The notes under the pieces: generated by a model | Database searches by the model: none | What the model was told of the DNA's origin: nothing | The model's input: only the letters and a program-made list of their open reading frames with translations | Assembly: GCA_032821775.1 (NCBI GenBank) | Contig: JAVLRN010000001.1 | Span: forward strand, 1,240,001-1,304,000 | DNA length: 64,000 nt | Reading direction: 5' to 3' | Origin: Sanguinoderma infundibulare | Taxonomy: Eukaryota; Basidiomycota; Agaricomycetes; Polyporales; Polyporaceae | Translations under genes and position numbers: made by a program | Part shown: positions 21,585-34,000 of the stretch, one piece after another | How positions within the stretch are numbered: the stretch's first letter is position 1 | Layout: each line of letters starts with the position of its first letter

Positions 21585-22450
21585 TTACTTACCCTGGCGA
21601 TGATTTGCAGGCCTGGTGTGCCTCTCGTCTGAATATAATATTGACGGTTCGCCGCGCACCCGCCTGGCCGGCGGTCGCAGTGTTTCAAGGTCCTCGGTGA
21701 TGCCATTCCTCCGGTGTGCATCGAAAACTTGCTGCGATACCGAGGGATCCCTATCAAATGAAAATCGGCGCTGTGTCCGAGTCCGACAGCACCGATCCCG
21801 TTGCCCAACCCGTATCAAACGCGGAAAATTTCGTCGAACGGCCCAGCACCTTCCGACCGACGGCTGTCCTCTATCATCACGGTGTTCAGCAGAGTTCCCG
21901 ACTCATCAGGCCCCCTTCGATCTGAACACATACCGCTTGAAACATACCAGAAACGTACACCGGCGACGACGATTTCAACATCGGCGCACGTCGCCATCCA
22001 GGTTGAAAGACACCGCTGCACTGCCTCGGGTGCAGTGGGTTCTCCGACTTCCCACGTCCCAAGAAAGGCAACCGTAATATTCAACGTTCGTCGGGGAGCC
22101 TCGGCCTACCTCGCCCAGACATCGAATGAGCCAAACTCATCGAACGGACACAAGCGGCACTCACATATCGCGATCGCGGTAAGGGTTGCAAGTTGGTTGC
22201 ACGCTATGTACGCAGCGGGTCGAACCGCGAACGGGTCGTCCTTCGGGCAGGCATCCGCAGCGTCGGCCGACGCAACACCAAGCCTCACCAAGCACGCAAC
22301 GAACGCGGCGAAGCTGCAGAACGCGACGCACGTTGGCGCCATCGAGAGCAAATCGATAAGGATGGGCTTTGATATTCGGGAACATCTGTGTCCCCGGAGC
22401 CTTGTTCTCTTTGTCGGGTCGATAACCGGCGTCCTCAGGCTGGCCAAGTC
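21585..22450 (-). CDS. Unresolved hypothetical gene or gene relic
   Basis: The minus strand has several coding-looking pieces that I could not join into one confident model. One piece (about 22380-22110) contains two hydrophobic stretches (FCSFAAFVACLVRLGV and YIACNQLATLTAIAIC) and a strong GTGAGT donor near 22165. A second frame from ATG 22084 to 21821 continues, after an 89-nt intron with a poor GTTTGA donor, into an exon 21731..21585. That exon has acidic/basic sequence beginning QVFDAHRRNGITEDLE and ends at TAA. The pieces resemble a small membrane protein with a charged cytosolic tail. The plus strand also has a long frame over the same bases, so this may be chance or decay. No family is recognised. 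Confidence 0.28.
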
Positions 22451-23102
22451 GATCTCCGAGCCAAGCGTTCGCATGCCCCAGCGAAACGTCCGTCCTCCGA
22501 TTCCTCGATTCGGGACGGCTAGACGTCGAATTTCGGAGCAAATCTGCAGACGCAATGCAGACGAGCCAGAAGGGCCAGTGAAGGGCCGGGGTGAGTAACC
22601 AGAGACCGGAGCGCAGAGATATCCTCGATAGTCTCGTCCCTCCATGCGGAGTCGGAGCATGGTTACCGGAAACCTTATGTAGTGTTCCGAGCTGGCTTCG
22701 GCAACGATAGCAGTGGAAGCTGTGCTCAAAATTCCAAGAAGGGCGCTTTGTGACGGCTTCCGCGGCGGTCGTTGGCGGTCGCAACACGGACGATGGGAAA
22801 GGTACAGTCTGGTGCAGTGCACTCGGCAAAGAAGAGACCGCAGACTGCGGTAGACAGTTCTGGGTACGAGGTTATTCGAGTGACCTCGCACCCCTTCGCA
22901 CCCCTGACTGACATCAGCAAGTTCACCCAATTTACACTTCATCGTAAGGCCGTGGCAACAGCGATCGATCTAGACGACATCCAAACTTTCGAGCCTCGCG
23001 GGATTTTATAGCACAATGATGAGCGAGTACACATTACAAAACATGGAGCAATACGAAAAAAGCCGGCAAGTACTGTAATAACAACAATGTCTAAGCACGC
23101 TT
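22451..23102. other. Gap downstream of PRP19
   Basis: No gene is confidently recognised. Long overlapping frames exist on both strands between 22450 and 22940 but lack any motif I can name. Confidence 0.4.
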
Positions 23103-24762
23103 TTACGCCGAGCCCCAGATCCTGACCTCGCGCCCAGCGACGCCCCAGATCTCCTTGGCCTCTGCGCCGAAGACGACATCGGAGACCTCGCCGCCCTCCT
23201 CGAACCGCACCAGCTCCTCCCAGCTCTTGTGCGCGATCACGCGGAGACCCTCGTTGCCCGCGATGCTGATCAGGTTGCCGCTGTAGTCGTACGCAACCTT
23301 GTTGACCTTGAATGACTCGCCGAGGGGAATGCTCTTGGCGATCTTTGGTTTCCGCAAATCCCAAATCGCGACCGAAGCCAGCGAATCGGGTGCGACGAGG
23401 TGATAACCGTTCTCGGAGAACGAGAAGGTGTTGACGGTGAAGGGCGCTACGTTTTCAGGGACGAGCGACGCGGCTAGGGCGCCCACCCTGAGGTCGACGA
23501 TTTGAATGCCGCCGCCGGAAGTGCCGAACGCGACAAGCATACCGTCGGGGTGAACGCCAAGAGACGTAAACGGCTCTTCGAACTCTGGAGAACGATACAC
23601 TTGTTGGAAAGTGTTGAGATCATGGAGGGAAAATGTACAATCTGCCGAGCCGAGTGCCAAGATGGTGGAGGAAGGGTGCACGGCAAGGCCAGTGACCTCA
23701 CCCTTGTGGGTCCTGATGGTGCCCGCCGTTTTGTATTCGCCAGACGCCGCGTCGTGTGTCCAAGCTTTTGCGATTTTATCCGCGCCGGCGGACAAGATGA
23801 GCGTGTTCTCGCCTTGACGTTCACGGAATGCGACGTGGTTGACCCTCTTCGTGTGGCCTTTGAGTGTTTGGAGGACTTTGTCAGTGTCCCTGTCGTATAG
23901 CTGCACGATCTTGTCGTTTCCGCCAGTGAGGAACTGGGAGGGGTTGGCGGTAGAGAGCGCGATGGTGTTAATGCCAGAAGGTGACGGGGAGTGGAGGGAT
24001 GGGATAGTGTGCTTCGCGGTGTAGCCCTTGACGTCGTCAGCGGTCGCGTAGCCCTCGGGAACCTTGCGTTTCTTGCGCGTCCCGGAGAGGGCAGCGTGCG
24101 TCTCCTCAATCTGCTTCTGGACCTCGGTGGGCAGTACGCCGGCCTCCTGAACAGCCTCTTCCATCTCGACATCTCCAGCAGCTGCCGGCGCCCCTACATT
24201 CATCGTAGCAGCAACGCTGCTGAGCGCCCTGGGGATAATGTTGTCAGGATCACAGCGCTGGGACGTCTCGTCATAGCGTCATGGCACTCACTCTCGTGCA
24301 GCATCGCGCTCCTTGATGAGACGCGCCACGACGCGTTGCGCGGCGTCTTGCGCGTACAGGGCATAGCTGAGTTCTTGGCGGAGGGAGTTATATTGCTGCC
24401 TGAGCGCGAAAGTCTCGAGCATGGCCGCGTCCCACTCATTTTGGAGGGTCTGGAGGAGAGCAGGGATGGAGCTAGCATTTGGCGGCCGCGGTGGTGCGGC
24501 TTTTGGGTCTGCCATCGATGCACTCGGTCAGTACAATATACATGGATAATGCAAGCAGTCGAAGAATTGCGCATTGGACGGAATACGCACTAGCCTTGAC
24601 CGTCACAAGGTCTGCCTCCTCCAACTTGTCTCCGGTAATTGGGTCCGTCCCGTTTTCGTTGACATACTTGAGGATGAGCCTCCGCTCGTACACATGGCCT
24701 GACTTGGCGGACACGACCGGGTCCTGGGGCGGTTCGCCGGAGATGGAGCAAAAGAAGGACAT
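23103..24762 (-). CDS. PRP19: Pre-mRNA-processing factor 19, U-box/WD40 E3 ubiquitin ligase
   Basis: Three exons (24591..24762, 24292..24508, 23103..24228) give 504 aa, the usual Prp19 length. The N-terminal U-box starts at the first residue: [18 protein letters not shown], then GHVYERR and DPITG. A coiled-coil assembly region follows ([21 protein letters not shown] type). A linker leads to a WD40 beta-propeller from about residue 215 to the end ([46 protein letters not shown]). Family knowledge: Prp19 is the core of the NineTeen complex that activates the spliceosome, with ubiquitin-ligase activity. An upstream in-frame ATG at 24828 would add 22 residues. I chose 24762 because the family begins exactly at MSFFCS. 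The gene diverges from SGT2. Confidence 0.97.
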
Positions 24763-24905
24763 TTTGGGAGCAGTGGAGGTCGGGTTGCGAGTCGAGACGA
24801 ACCAGTCTGACGCTGGTGCAGGTGCCACCGCGGCGCGGCGTATTTGCTCGTGTTGGGCCGCGCGAGCGCTCCCTCGCCGCCGCCGACTCTGCGCAGACCG
24901 CCATC
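24763..24905. promoter_or_regulatory. Bidirectional promoter of PRP19 and SGT2
   Basis: Only 143 nt separate the two start codons, so both core promoters must lie here. No TATA box is visible, consistent with two constitutive housekeeping genes. Confidence 0.6.
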
Positions 24906-26180
24906 ATGTCCAACAAGCAGCGACTTGTGTTCTCCATCCTCGAGTTCCTGAACCAGTCCGTTCGCGACGGCACCGTCAAACAGGATGACCAGGAGAGCTT
25001 GGAGGTAGCCAGTGCGTCTCGGACTCGGGCATGGGCTCGCGAGCGCGTATCTTGACCATTCTCTTCTTTCCTCCCTGGCTGCTCGCAGTCCAATGCATCG
25101 GAGAAGCCTTCGGCGTCGACCCCAACGACCAGGCGCAGGTCGATCGTCTCTCCGTCAAGCCCGCGACGCTCCCCTCCATCTTTGAAGTCTTCTTGAAGAC
25201 GCGCGACAAGCTCTCCTCGGGTTCCGCAGACGCCTCCTCCTCCGCGCCCTCCGCTGCCGACAAGGCGGCCGCCGAGAAGCAAAAGGCTGCCGGAAATACG
25301 CAGATGTCTGCGAAGAAGTTCGACGAGGCTATCAAGCTTTACACCAAGGCGATCGAGCTCGATCCCACCAATGCCGTTTACTACTCGAACCGGGCCGCCG
25401 CGTACTCGAGCAAGGAAGAGCACAGCTCGGCCGTGCTCGATGCCGAGAATGCAATCGAGACCGATCCGTCGTTTGTAAAGGGATACCACCGACTAGGGTA
25501 CGCAGCTTTACTATTCACATACTGGGAAATGAGAAGCTTACTGTATAGTTTCTGATGTTTGCAGACACGCGCATTACTGCCTCGGCGACTTCAAGGCAGC
25601 AGCTGCCGCCTTCCACCGCGGTCTCGACGTCGACCCCTCGAATGCGTCGCTCAAGACTGGCCTTCAAAACGCAGAGGCGCGTATCAAGCCCGAAGATAAC
25701 GATGACGACGACGACATGCCCCCTCTCGAGTCTGCGCCTAGCAGTGACAACGTGAACGCTAGTGCTGGTGCTGGTGCTGGCGGTTTGGGAGGCATGGCTG
25801 ACATGCTTCGCAACATGGGTGGTGGCGGTGGTGGCGGTGGTGGTGGCATGCCCGACCTGGCGTCGATGATGAACAACCCTATGATGATGCAGATGGCCCA
25901 ACAGATGATGCAGAATGGCGGTATGGAGAGACTCATGCAAAACCCGGCTATCGCGAACATGGTACCTTTGCATGTCACTATGTATCCGATGCCGCTCTGC
26001 TCACTTGTGATGTTCACAGATGAGTTCGCTGCAGTCTGGTGGGGGTATGCCGTCTATGGCCGATATGATGAACGATCCCTCCGTGCGGGAACTGTAAGTC
26101 TTGCATGCTGAACGTTTTGCTGGCCACGTTCTCCAGCTGATTTTCTGGATAGGGCGAACCAATTCGGTGGTCGTCAGTGA
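24906..26180 (+). CDS. SGT2: Small glutamine-rich TPR co-chaperone (SGT2/SGTA)
   Basis: Five exons (24906..25011, 25089..25497, 25565..25961, 26020..26093, 26153..26180) give 337 aa. Residues 1-70 are the N-terminal homodimerisation domain ([23 protein letters not shown]). Three tetratricopeptide repeats span about 97-200 ([54 protein letters not shown]). A poly-Gly stretch and a Met/Gln/Asn-rich C-terminal domain with [13 protein letters not shown] follow. Family knowledge: Sgt2 captures tail-anchored membrane proteins after synthesis. It hands them to the Get4/Get5 complex and binds Hsp70/Hsp90 through the TPRs. The final exon contributes only nine codons ([13 protein letters not shown]). 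Confidence 0.96.
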
Positions 26181-26484
26181 AGAGGGTTCGCCGATGTCCA
26201 GTAGGAGTGCATACACCTGTCATGTATACTGTCGTGCTTTTTAGGTAGTCTTTTTGTTTAGCGTCAGATGCGCTTTCACGATTGCAATGCTTTCTTAGAT
26301 GTAGAAACAGCAGTCCGATCCCAAGATGATACACTCGTGAACAACTCATGAATATTTGAATCCTGGTCCGCATCTAGCATGTCTACTACTGTACAACACA
26401 GTTCTAGAACGGATGGTGGTGCAAGGCAAAGTACATGAAGCAGAGCACCGCCAGCGGTGTAGGCAGTCTGACGTCTGCGGACGT
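26181..26484. other. Short gap between convergent genes
   Basis: This is the shared 3' region of SGT2 (+) and the kinesin gene (-). Nothing else is seen. Confidence 0.6.
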
Positions 26485-29400
26485 TCAACGGTTGCCTCGG
26501 ACGCTGCGTCGCAGCTGTCTCCCGGACTGCTGCGAGCTCCCGGCAACCAGGTTTTCCATCTCCTCATCCGTCACGACTTTCTTCAACACCCTGCAAATCC
26601 GGATTCAGGATATTGCTCAGCGCTGGTAGCTTCAGACTCTACTCACCGCTTCTTCTTTTTCCCGCCGGTGACCTCTCCCTTCTGCGGGACATACACAGCG
26701 CCAGGACCTGCAGCCGACACGGCCTCCGCACGCGCCTTCATGTTCGGGATGATGATGGTCGAGTCCTCCGGGTCCTCGTCCCCGAGCGAAAGGTCGCCCA
26801 GCCCGAGTTCGAGCTCCTTGATCGTCCGCGAGTTCCGCGTCGACTTGCGCCCGCCCGACGCCTGCTGTTGCGCACGCTTCGCCTGGGCGGTCGCAAGCGG
26901 CTTGCTGGCGGCCGCCTTCGATGCAGCCTTGCTGGGGGTCGCCTCCGCCTTGGCTGATGTCTTGCTGGGCGCGGCGGCCTTCGCCGCAGCCTTGCCCTTG
27001 GTGCGGGCGGGGGGTGCGGGGGTGGTCTCGGACGCCTCGGACTCGGTCCAGTCCTCAATCGCATCTTCCTCCTCAGAGTCGGACTCGGAGATCTCCTCGT
27101 CGTCATCGTCGTCGTCGACGAACTGGTCATGGTCGTCCTCGGCTTCGTCCGGGCTCGCGGTCTCGATCTCGATCTCGTCCTCCGTCTCGGTCTCGTCCGC
27201 GTCGGACTCGACCTCGGGCACCTTCGGGGGCCGGACAGGGTTGGCTTTGAGCGTCGCTTTCCGCTTGGGCAGAGGTCCGCGCTTGCCTCCCTTGCCTGCG
27301 AGAGGCGAGGGGGTGCGGTCCCGCGCATCGGAATCGGACGCGGCAGACGCTTCAGAGTCGTTGCTCTCGTCATCGCCGTCGCGCTTCAAGGTCAGATATC
27401 AGCTCAGGTAGGACGAGGTGCACGGGGTGCACAGCACTTACCCCAGCGACGGAAGTAGCCATGTCATCGTACTCGCCCTCCCCGATGTCACTCATCCTGA
27501 GAGGCCCGACGGCGTCCGACTCGACCGAGTCTGCGATGGAATCCGAGTAACCGCCTTCAGAGCGTGGCACGGCGACCCGGTTGAGCATCCGCGAGCGTTG
27601 AATCATGTCGAGCTTCGCGTCCATCTTCTCCTCGTTGTGTTCCATCTGTGCACATCAAGGTCAGATGGGTGGCCACTTTTTTCAGCAATTGGGACGTACC
27701 ACACGCATGAGCCGACGCGTGAACATGTCCTCCATGCTTCGCATACGTTCCTCCATCTCGATCATGACCTCTTCGCGCGTCTCAGCCTCGATCAGCGCAC
27801 ACCGGAGGTTGGCATCGTAGAGCTGCGGTCATGGGCGTCAGCAAGTGCGCCGGTGACAATTTAGCTGCAACGCAACATACCTGCATGCGAAGCTCCTCGA
27901 CCTCGTCGAAGAGAGCGTTGACAAGAGGGTTGATGGGCTCATCATCTTCGACGCTCGTCTCGTCTCCATCGTCCAGTTCTTCGTCCTCTGAACAAATAAT
28001 CAGCGACCGTCCTTTCGTCAGTGCATTCGACTCACCTTCCAGCACCTCCAGATGGGCCTCGCTCGGCTTCCTCCCGGGGCCTCCAAGAGAGATTGTGACC
28101 TTTCTCCTCTGCGGCGCACTCGGCCTTCCCCCCTGCCCCGCTCCCACCTTCTTCGTCGGGCTCGGGGGAACCTTCGACACCGCCTGCGCCGGGTTCGTCA
28201 TCACCTCCCTCGCCAGCGCCGCGAACTTCATCACATGCACGTTCTCGTCAAAGCCGGTGTCGTATGGGTTCACGTTCACGATCATCACGGCTTTCCCCCC
28301 GCCTTCGCCCACAAAGTAATCCATCAGGACCTCCGTCAGCTTCGAGTGGCGGAAGGGCACGAGCGCGAGCCCACGCTTCACGTCGCGCGTGTCGAGCTGC
28401 GTGCCCGGGCGCACCCCCTGCTGCAGGGACCGCGCGAGGGCGCGCTGGTTCGCGCGCAGCGTCTCCATGCACTGGCCGAGGACCATGAGCGACTTGTTGA
28501 TCGCGCCGGCCTCGCGGAGGCGGTCGCCCGAGGTGTGCGTGTGCTTCGTGCGCTCGGACCCGGCGAGGTCGACGAGCGTGAGGCGCGCGGTCTGGATGCA
28601 CGCCGGGTCCTGTCGAGCGGAGAAAACCGTCAGTTCGGGGTACAGTGAAGTGCGAGGGGTAAGAGGAGGGACGCACGTTGCGCTCGCCGCGATGGACGCG
28701 CAGAACCTTGATCGTGACGAGGGCGTGGCTCCGGCTGCTCTGGCTGTTTGCGAGCGTACCAAAGACGCGACGGTGCAGCTGACCGACGCGCAGGAGCTCC
28801 TTCGCCTCTGCGGCGCTCTTCACACGAACCTGTCGCAGGCCGGCGACGTACTTGCCTGGACTGGCACCATCGCCGTCCCCGTCACTGGCAGGACATGGTT
28901 TCACAGTGAGTGCTTTCCGGGTAAGCAGCAGTGGGGGCGCTTTGCTAGAGGGGAGCGGCATATTCAAGAAGGCTGATGTTGGACGGGGTATTCCAGACGG
29001 TGCTGAACTTGGAGACCCTGACTCCAATGCGCCGAAGAGGTCGTAGACCTTCTCGTTGTAGACCTCGGAATAAGACAGCCAGATGGTGTATTCGTAGTTT
29101 CGGTCGAGCTTCAGGACGGTCGGATCGGTACCTGCACTTGACGTAGAGGACGAAGGCTCGTCGTCTTCAAGGACATCAGCAAGCGCAGGAGCGCCAGCTT
29201 TGCTTTGGAGACGAATCGACGTCGGCTCGTCAGATTCCTCGGCAAGTTCGATTCCCTGCAGACGGACTGGCCTGTACTGTGCGGAGCATGAGATGGCTGA
29301 GGAGAGTTATTTTTGTGGCCACACGTAACCTACCTTGCCGTCTCCGTGCAGTTCCTCTATGCTGTTGAAAATCACGTCAAGCGTCCGGGGAACAATACCA

Positions 29401-30711
29401 GCGCTCCCTTCCGACCCCCCTCCTTGGATTGTGTACGTCTTTCCGGAATTGGTGACACCGTAAGTGAATAGCAGTCCATTCTGCCCTTCGAGGACGTCGC
29501 GGACCAGTGGGAGGGTGGTCTTGCCGAAGAAATCGGACTGGGTAGTTTCTGTGGGGAACACGTGCGAGAACGTGTAGAGGGAGGAGGGATTGATTGTCGA
29601 CAAACGTGAATGAGTTGTGGACGAGGACGGGTCGGTCATCCGGACGGAACTGTCTGAAAGCGGCTCGAGGTAAGGCTCAAAACCGGCGTCGCCGCCATCA
29701 TCTAAGCGTGGTCGAATCCTGAGGTAAGCCTGACAATACGGTCAGCACGCAAGTTGGATGGATGCTCGTCAGGATTTACACAGGTATACACGTATTAATC
29801 CGTGCATGAGCTGTAGTTGCACATTACGATCGGGACGACATGCGCTTTCCGAACACACAGAGCATTCCAGAGGTACCCCAAAAATTAGGTTCGTAGTGTG
29901 CACTGCAAGGGACAACGTCCTCGCTGATGGGGGGGAGCTATGGTATAGCCATGCCATGGCTCCTCGATAGACGATCCGGTCCGACGGTCATGAGACAGAC
30001 CCTGTCAACAGGTCCACGAAAGCATGGGCTTTGAACGGGTTGATCCCACCTCGACCTATAACGATGCCTGACCCCCACTCCAGTCCTTCCTCACAGGCGG
30101 AGTGCCTAAGCAAACGAGAGGAAATTTTAAATGCCGAAAGAGTTTGAAACGCGCGGAATCATGTCTTTCTTTGAGGACTGGAGATATTCAAGCCTTTGCC
30201 CAAGCAAGAATCGTGCCCAGCCAAACACTGTCCGCGAGAGAGGAAAGGTGCTAGAAAGAGATCATTTCTCGATCCGATTCCTCAATCCAGGGGAAACAGG
30301 GATTATTTTGCAGAGATACGATGTCTGAAAACGATCGTGTCTATCTCTCCAGCCCGGCGCGCGGCGAGTGATTCTGAACAGCAGTGGACCACGGTTCGAA
30401 GAGGACGGCGGAGAACATACCCTGATTGGTTCTCTGTCAGAGTCCGGAGGCAGGTCCACGGAGATGGTGGAAGCCGGCTTCACCACCGCTGTACGTTTCG
30501 GAGCGGCGTTACGGCCAGTAGGCTTCGGGTCCGGAGAGGTATTTCTGTTCACGAGCGGTTTCCGTGCTGCAGCCTTCTTGGCAGGAGCAGGGGCGGCTGC
30601 CGCAGCTTTAGACACCGCGCGTGTTGTGCGCGCGGGAGCGGGAGGGTCAGCGACCTGGGTGGCGGCCTTTGTGCGAGTGGAGGAGCGGGTGGCCTTTGGC
30701 TTGGTGGCCAT
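26485..30711 (-). CDS. Kinesin-6 family motor protein
   Basis: Nine exons (30421..30711, 29334..29729, 28677..29276, 28036..28609, 27881..27987, 27700..27822, 27442..27645, 26647..27383, 26485..26590) give 1045 aa. An Ala/Pro/Lys-rich N-terminus of about 95 residues leads into the motor at PIRAYLRIRP. The P-loop is GVTNSGKT (188-195), as in kinesin-6 (MKLP/KIF20/Klp9) rather than GQTGSGKT. Other landmarks are SEVYNEKVYDLF with a long insertion, switch I SSRSH (409-413) and switch II DLAGSER (443-449). A coiled coil with acidic and then Lys/Ala-rich tail follows (GGRKSTRNSR). Family knowledge: kinesin-6 motors act at the spindle midzone in anaphase and cytokinesis. The first intron is 691 nt, more than ten times the local norm. 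The gene diverges from KNL1/Spc7. Confidence 0.93.
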
Positions 30712-31018
30712 GGCGTTCGAGGGGATGTGAGACCAGAGTGCAGAGACAAGACAAGAGGCTGCGAGACGGTGGAGATCGATGGTCTGAGGGAAAGGCGGCC
30801 GGCGGATGGATCGATGCCACTGCCAGGCTCGTGCGAGGCAGAGTCTCAGGCGCGGCGCACTCGCGTCGGCTGCAGGCACAACCACGAGCCGCAATCAGGT
30901 CGCGTCCGTCACGTGCTCGACGCGTACAGCGCGGTCGCGGCCAACACGCCACCGCGTCTTCCTTCTCCCTCCTCCTCCTCTCGCCCCCCCCCTCGTTCCT
31001 CTCTGCGACGCGTTGGAT
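30712..31018. promoter_or_regulatory. Divergent promoter of kinesin-6 and KNL1/Spc7 with two MCB-type boxes
   Basis: The 307-nt region between the two start codons contains ACGCGT at 30920-30925 and at 31008-31013, the second only six bases before the KNL1 start codon. ACGCGT is the MluI cell-cycle box bound by MBF-type factors in fungi. A pyrimidine-rich tract (about 30958-31003) precedes the KNL1 start. Confidence 0.6.
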
Positions 31019-34000
31019 ATGTCCAAGAAGAATTCCCCGAAAAGACGTCGATCTATCGCAACTCTTGGACACGGCCATGCAAAGGGCACCAGCCACAGAC
31101 GCCGTGCTTACAGTATCGCACCCGGCGAACGACTAAGCCCCGCTGCCAAAGCCCGGAGACTGCTGGTGAGTGTCAACTCTGGTTCAGCATGGAGAAGGGA
31201 TTCGGTGAGGGAGAGTTTGGGGAATGATATCGCGCGAACAAGGGTGGGCGATGGAAGGATAGCACAACACGAACAAGGAGACCTCATCGACAACTCCATC
31301 GAAACAACGTCAGGCCTTAAGCCATGCTGTACAAGCATCGGCAAGCCTGTAGAGCTGAAGTTTGAGTTCTATGCTTATGCCTCGTCTTAGGTTCCACGAA
31401 AAAGTATCCTCAAGGCCTCCCTCAACCTCCCCCATGCCAGGCCTTCCGACGCAACAGAATCCTCCGCATCTGTCGGCATGGACGACACCAACAACGCGAC
31501 CCAAACCATGGAAATGACCGCCGTCCACGGTGCCGGGCCCCGCAAGAGCCACGCAAATCGTCGTGTCAGTTTCGCAGCCCACACCCACGTCCGCCTCTTC
31601 CACATTCAGAGCCCCGACAGTGGTAGTGCAAACAGCTCCTCACCAGCCGCCTCTTCCGCACCCGAGGCCTCTGCGCCTGCTTTTATCACACGAGCCGAGA
31701 ATGACGAGAATGCCGTCCCTAGCAGTTCACGGCGCCGTAGCTCTCTCCGACGACGGTCCTCCGGAGTTTACAGCGAGTTTGGCGAGCGTTCCATGGACAT
31801 GGACTTAGACGACACTGCGCCTCTCCCTCAAGACTTCCTCCCACAGAGAGGCGAATTCGTCCATGGCTCCGCACTCCAAGACGACGGCTTCTCGGATGAT
31901 GAAGAGGACGAGTCCGATATGGAGGTCACGGAGGCTATTGCGCTCAACATCGCACGTAAGCGTTCTCTCTCTCTCGGAGGAAATAGGGCTTCCCTTGCTG
32001 GTCCAAGTCACCGCCGGTCTTCTATCGTCACCGTCACCCAACACCAAACCGAGAACCAGCCTCCCCCTCCGCGAGAGGACGCTGGTGAAACGTCTACTAT
32101 CCAGGAGGAAGAAGGCGAAGGCGAATCTTTCGCAGAGGATGTGACAACGTCCTCAGCACATACCGGCTCTTCTTACATGTCCGAAGGCTCGTCTGGCCAA
32201 CCCATGGAGTTCACTATCCCTGTGCTGCAATCCATGCGCCAGCCGAAGGAGCCCGATCCTGTATGGCTCCAGCTTCGTGCGATGACCCATGCTGGCAGTG
32301 AGCCGTACGAACCCCCGCTTCCAGAGTCCGATGACGATGCCTTGCTCATCCAGCCATCGCCTGGCGGAGAAAACTACGGGGCCTCTCGTCACAACCAGTC
32401 GGAACCAATGGACGAAGACGAGAGGGGGGAGCAGGACATGGATCTCACGTCCGCGATGTCCCGCCTGCAGAAGGCGCGTGTGTCGCTCAACATCCCCCCT
32501 TCTCCAGGACGTGCTCCTGCAGACCAAGACTACAGCTTCGGCGAGCAGGAGATGCGCGACGACACGTTCAGCACGGAGGATAGCTTCGGGGACGACTCGA
32601 TGGACCTGGACAACCGCACGATGAATCTCACACAACGCATTAGTCTCGCGACCACCGAAGAGTCCGAAATGGAGGAAACGGACATCCATGATGGTGTTGT
32701 TAAAGTCCCTATTGCTCCAAGTTCGGCTCCTGCGCAACAGCCTTCGCCTCCCGCACCATCGACATCGCAGCCCCCGGCGCCCGCACCAGCAGCAGTGCCA
32801 AAACCGCTGCGTAGTAGCGTCTTCAGTGCGCCTATCTCGGCACCAGCACCTGAACCTCTACGCAGTAGCGTCTTCAGTGCGCCCACACCAGGTGGCCTAT
32901 TCTCGAGTGTATTTTCGGCCCCACCTCCCGCCGCAACACCTAAACCTCCCACTGACCGCCCTCGATCGCCCGCCAAATCCCCCGGACCCGCAACTGTCCC
33001 GAAGCCGTTCACGTTCAATCTCCCGCGTGCGAGCTCGCCTTCAAAGACACCTGCTCCAGCCAAGCCTCCCAGCCAGCAACCCCACCGAGGCACCGCCGCA
33101 TTCGCCCCTCCCACTGCGCCCAAGTCGCCGAAACGTCCGGCCTCTGCTGAACTTCCAGATGTCGGACGACTCGACCCTTCGCGGAAGGCCGCGTTCGAGG
33201 CACCACCACCAGCGTCAACGTCAGCAGAGACAGCCCCCGTGGGCGCAAATGCCAACCGACGTGCGAGCACGGCCCTCCGCCGCCCGTCTGGCTATTTCGC
33301 CCAGCGCAAGAGCCTTGGTGCCGGCGTCCTCCCACCCAATCCGAATGTTGTGCGCGCGAGTAGCCCGGAGAAGGTCTCCGCCGGGACGGGCTTGAGCAAG
33401 CCCCGCGCGAGCGTCGGGGCCCAGCCTTCTAGTGCCAGCCTGGGCTTGCCGCTGGCGCGGACGCAGAGCGATCCTGGGCCTCCAGCAGCGGTTGGGGGCG
33501 GGATGTACCCTGACTTGTCAGAGCTCGCGCGGGAAGCTCAGCAGCGTGCCGCTAGTCCCGTGCCGTCGCCCGCCCTGGGACCTGTTGCTGACAAAGGTAA
33601 GGGTAGGGAATGCGATAGGGAGGCGGTGCGTCAGGCAATTGCTGCACCCAGCCCCACGCGGGGTTCACCCGCCCCTTCACCGAGGGTAGGATCTCCAGCG
33701 TTGTCTCAGCGAGTCGCGTCCCCAGTGATTGGTGCGCCAGCTACGCAACCGCGCGCCGCTTCACCCGCGACGGGCCCACAGCGTGCTGCTTCGCCCGCGA
33801 ATGCGTTCGCGCCCCGGCCGCCCGTCACGCACATAGCTCAGCCGCACCGCGTCGTCGACATCTCGATGGCTATGGACATCGACCCTCCTGCACCGAGCGG
33901 CGCGGGCGTTTCACAGGCGTGGCGGGAGAGCGTGCCTGAAGAACCGCAAGACGACGACGAGGTGAGTGACATTCCAACAAGCGTTTGCACCGCGAACGGG

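Noticed and set aside
21801..22598. 265-codon plus-strand frame as a gene
   Set aside because: No recognisable motifs, and the opposite strand has equally long frames. Composition suggests a GC-driven shadow.
24762..24828. PRP19 starting at the upstream in-frame ATG (24828)
   Set aside because: The Prp19 family begins exactly at the U-box sequence MSFFCS. The extra 22 residues have no family counterpart and would crowd the shared promoter.
29730..30420. A tRNA or small gene hidden in the long kinesin intron
   Set aside because: I looked for A/B boxes and cloverleaf pairing on both strands and found none. The frames present are short.
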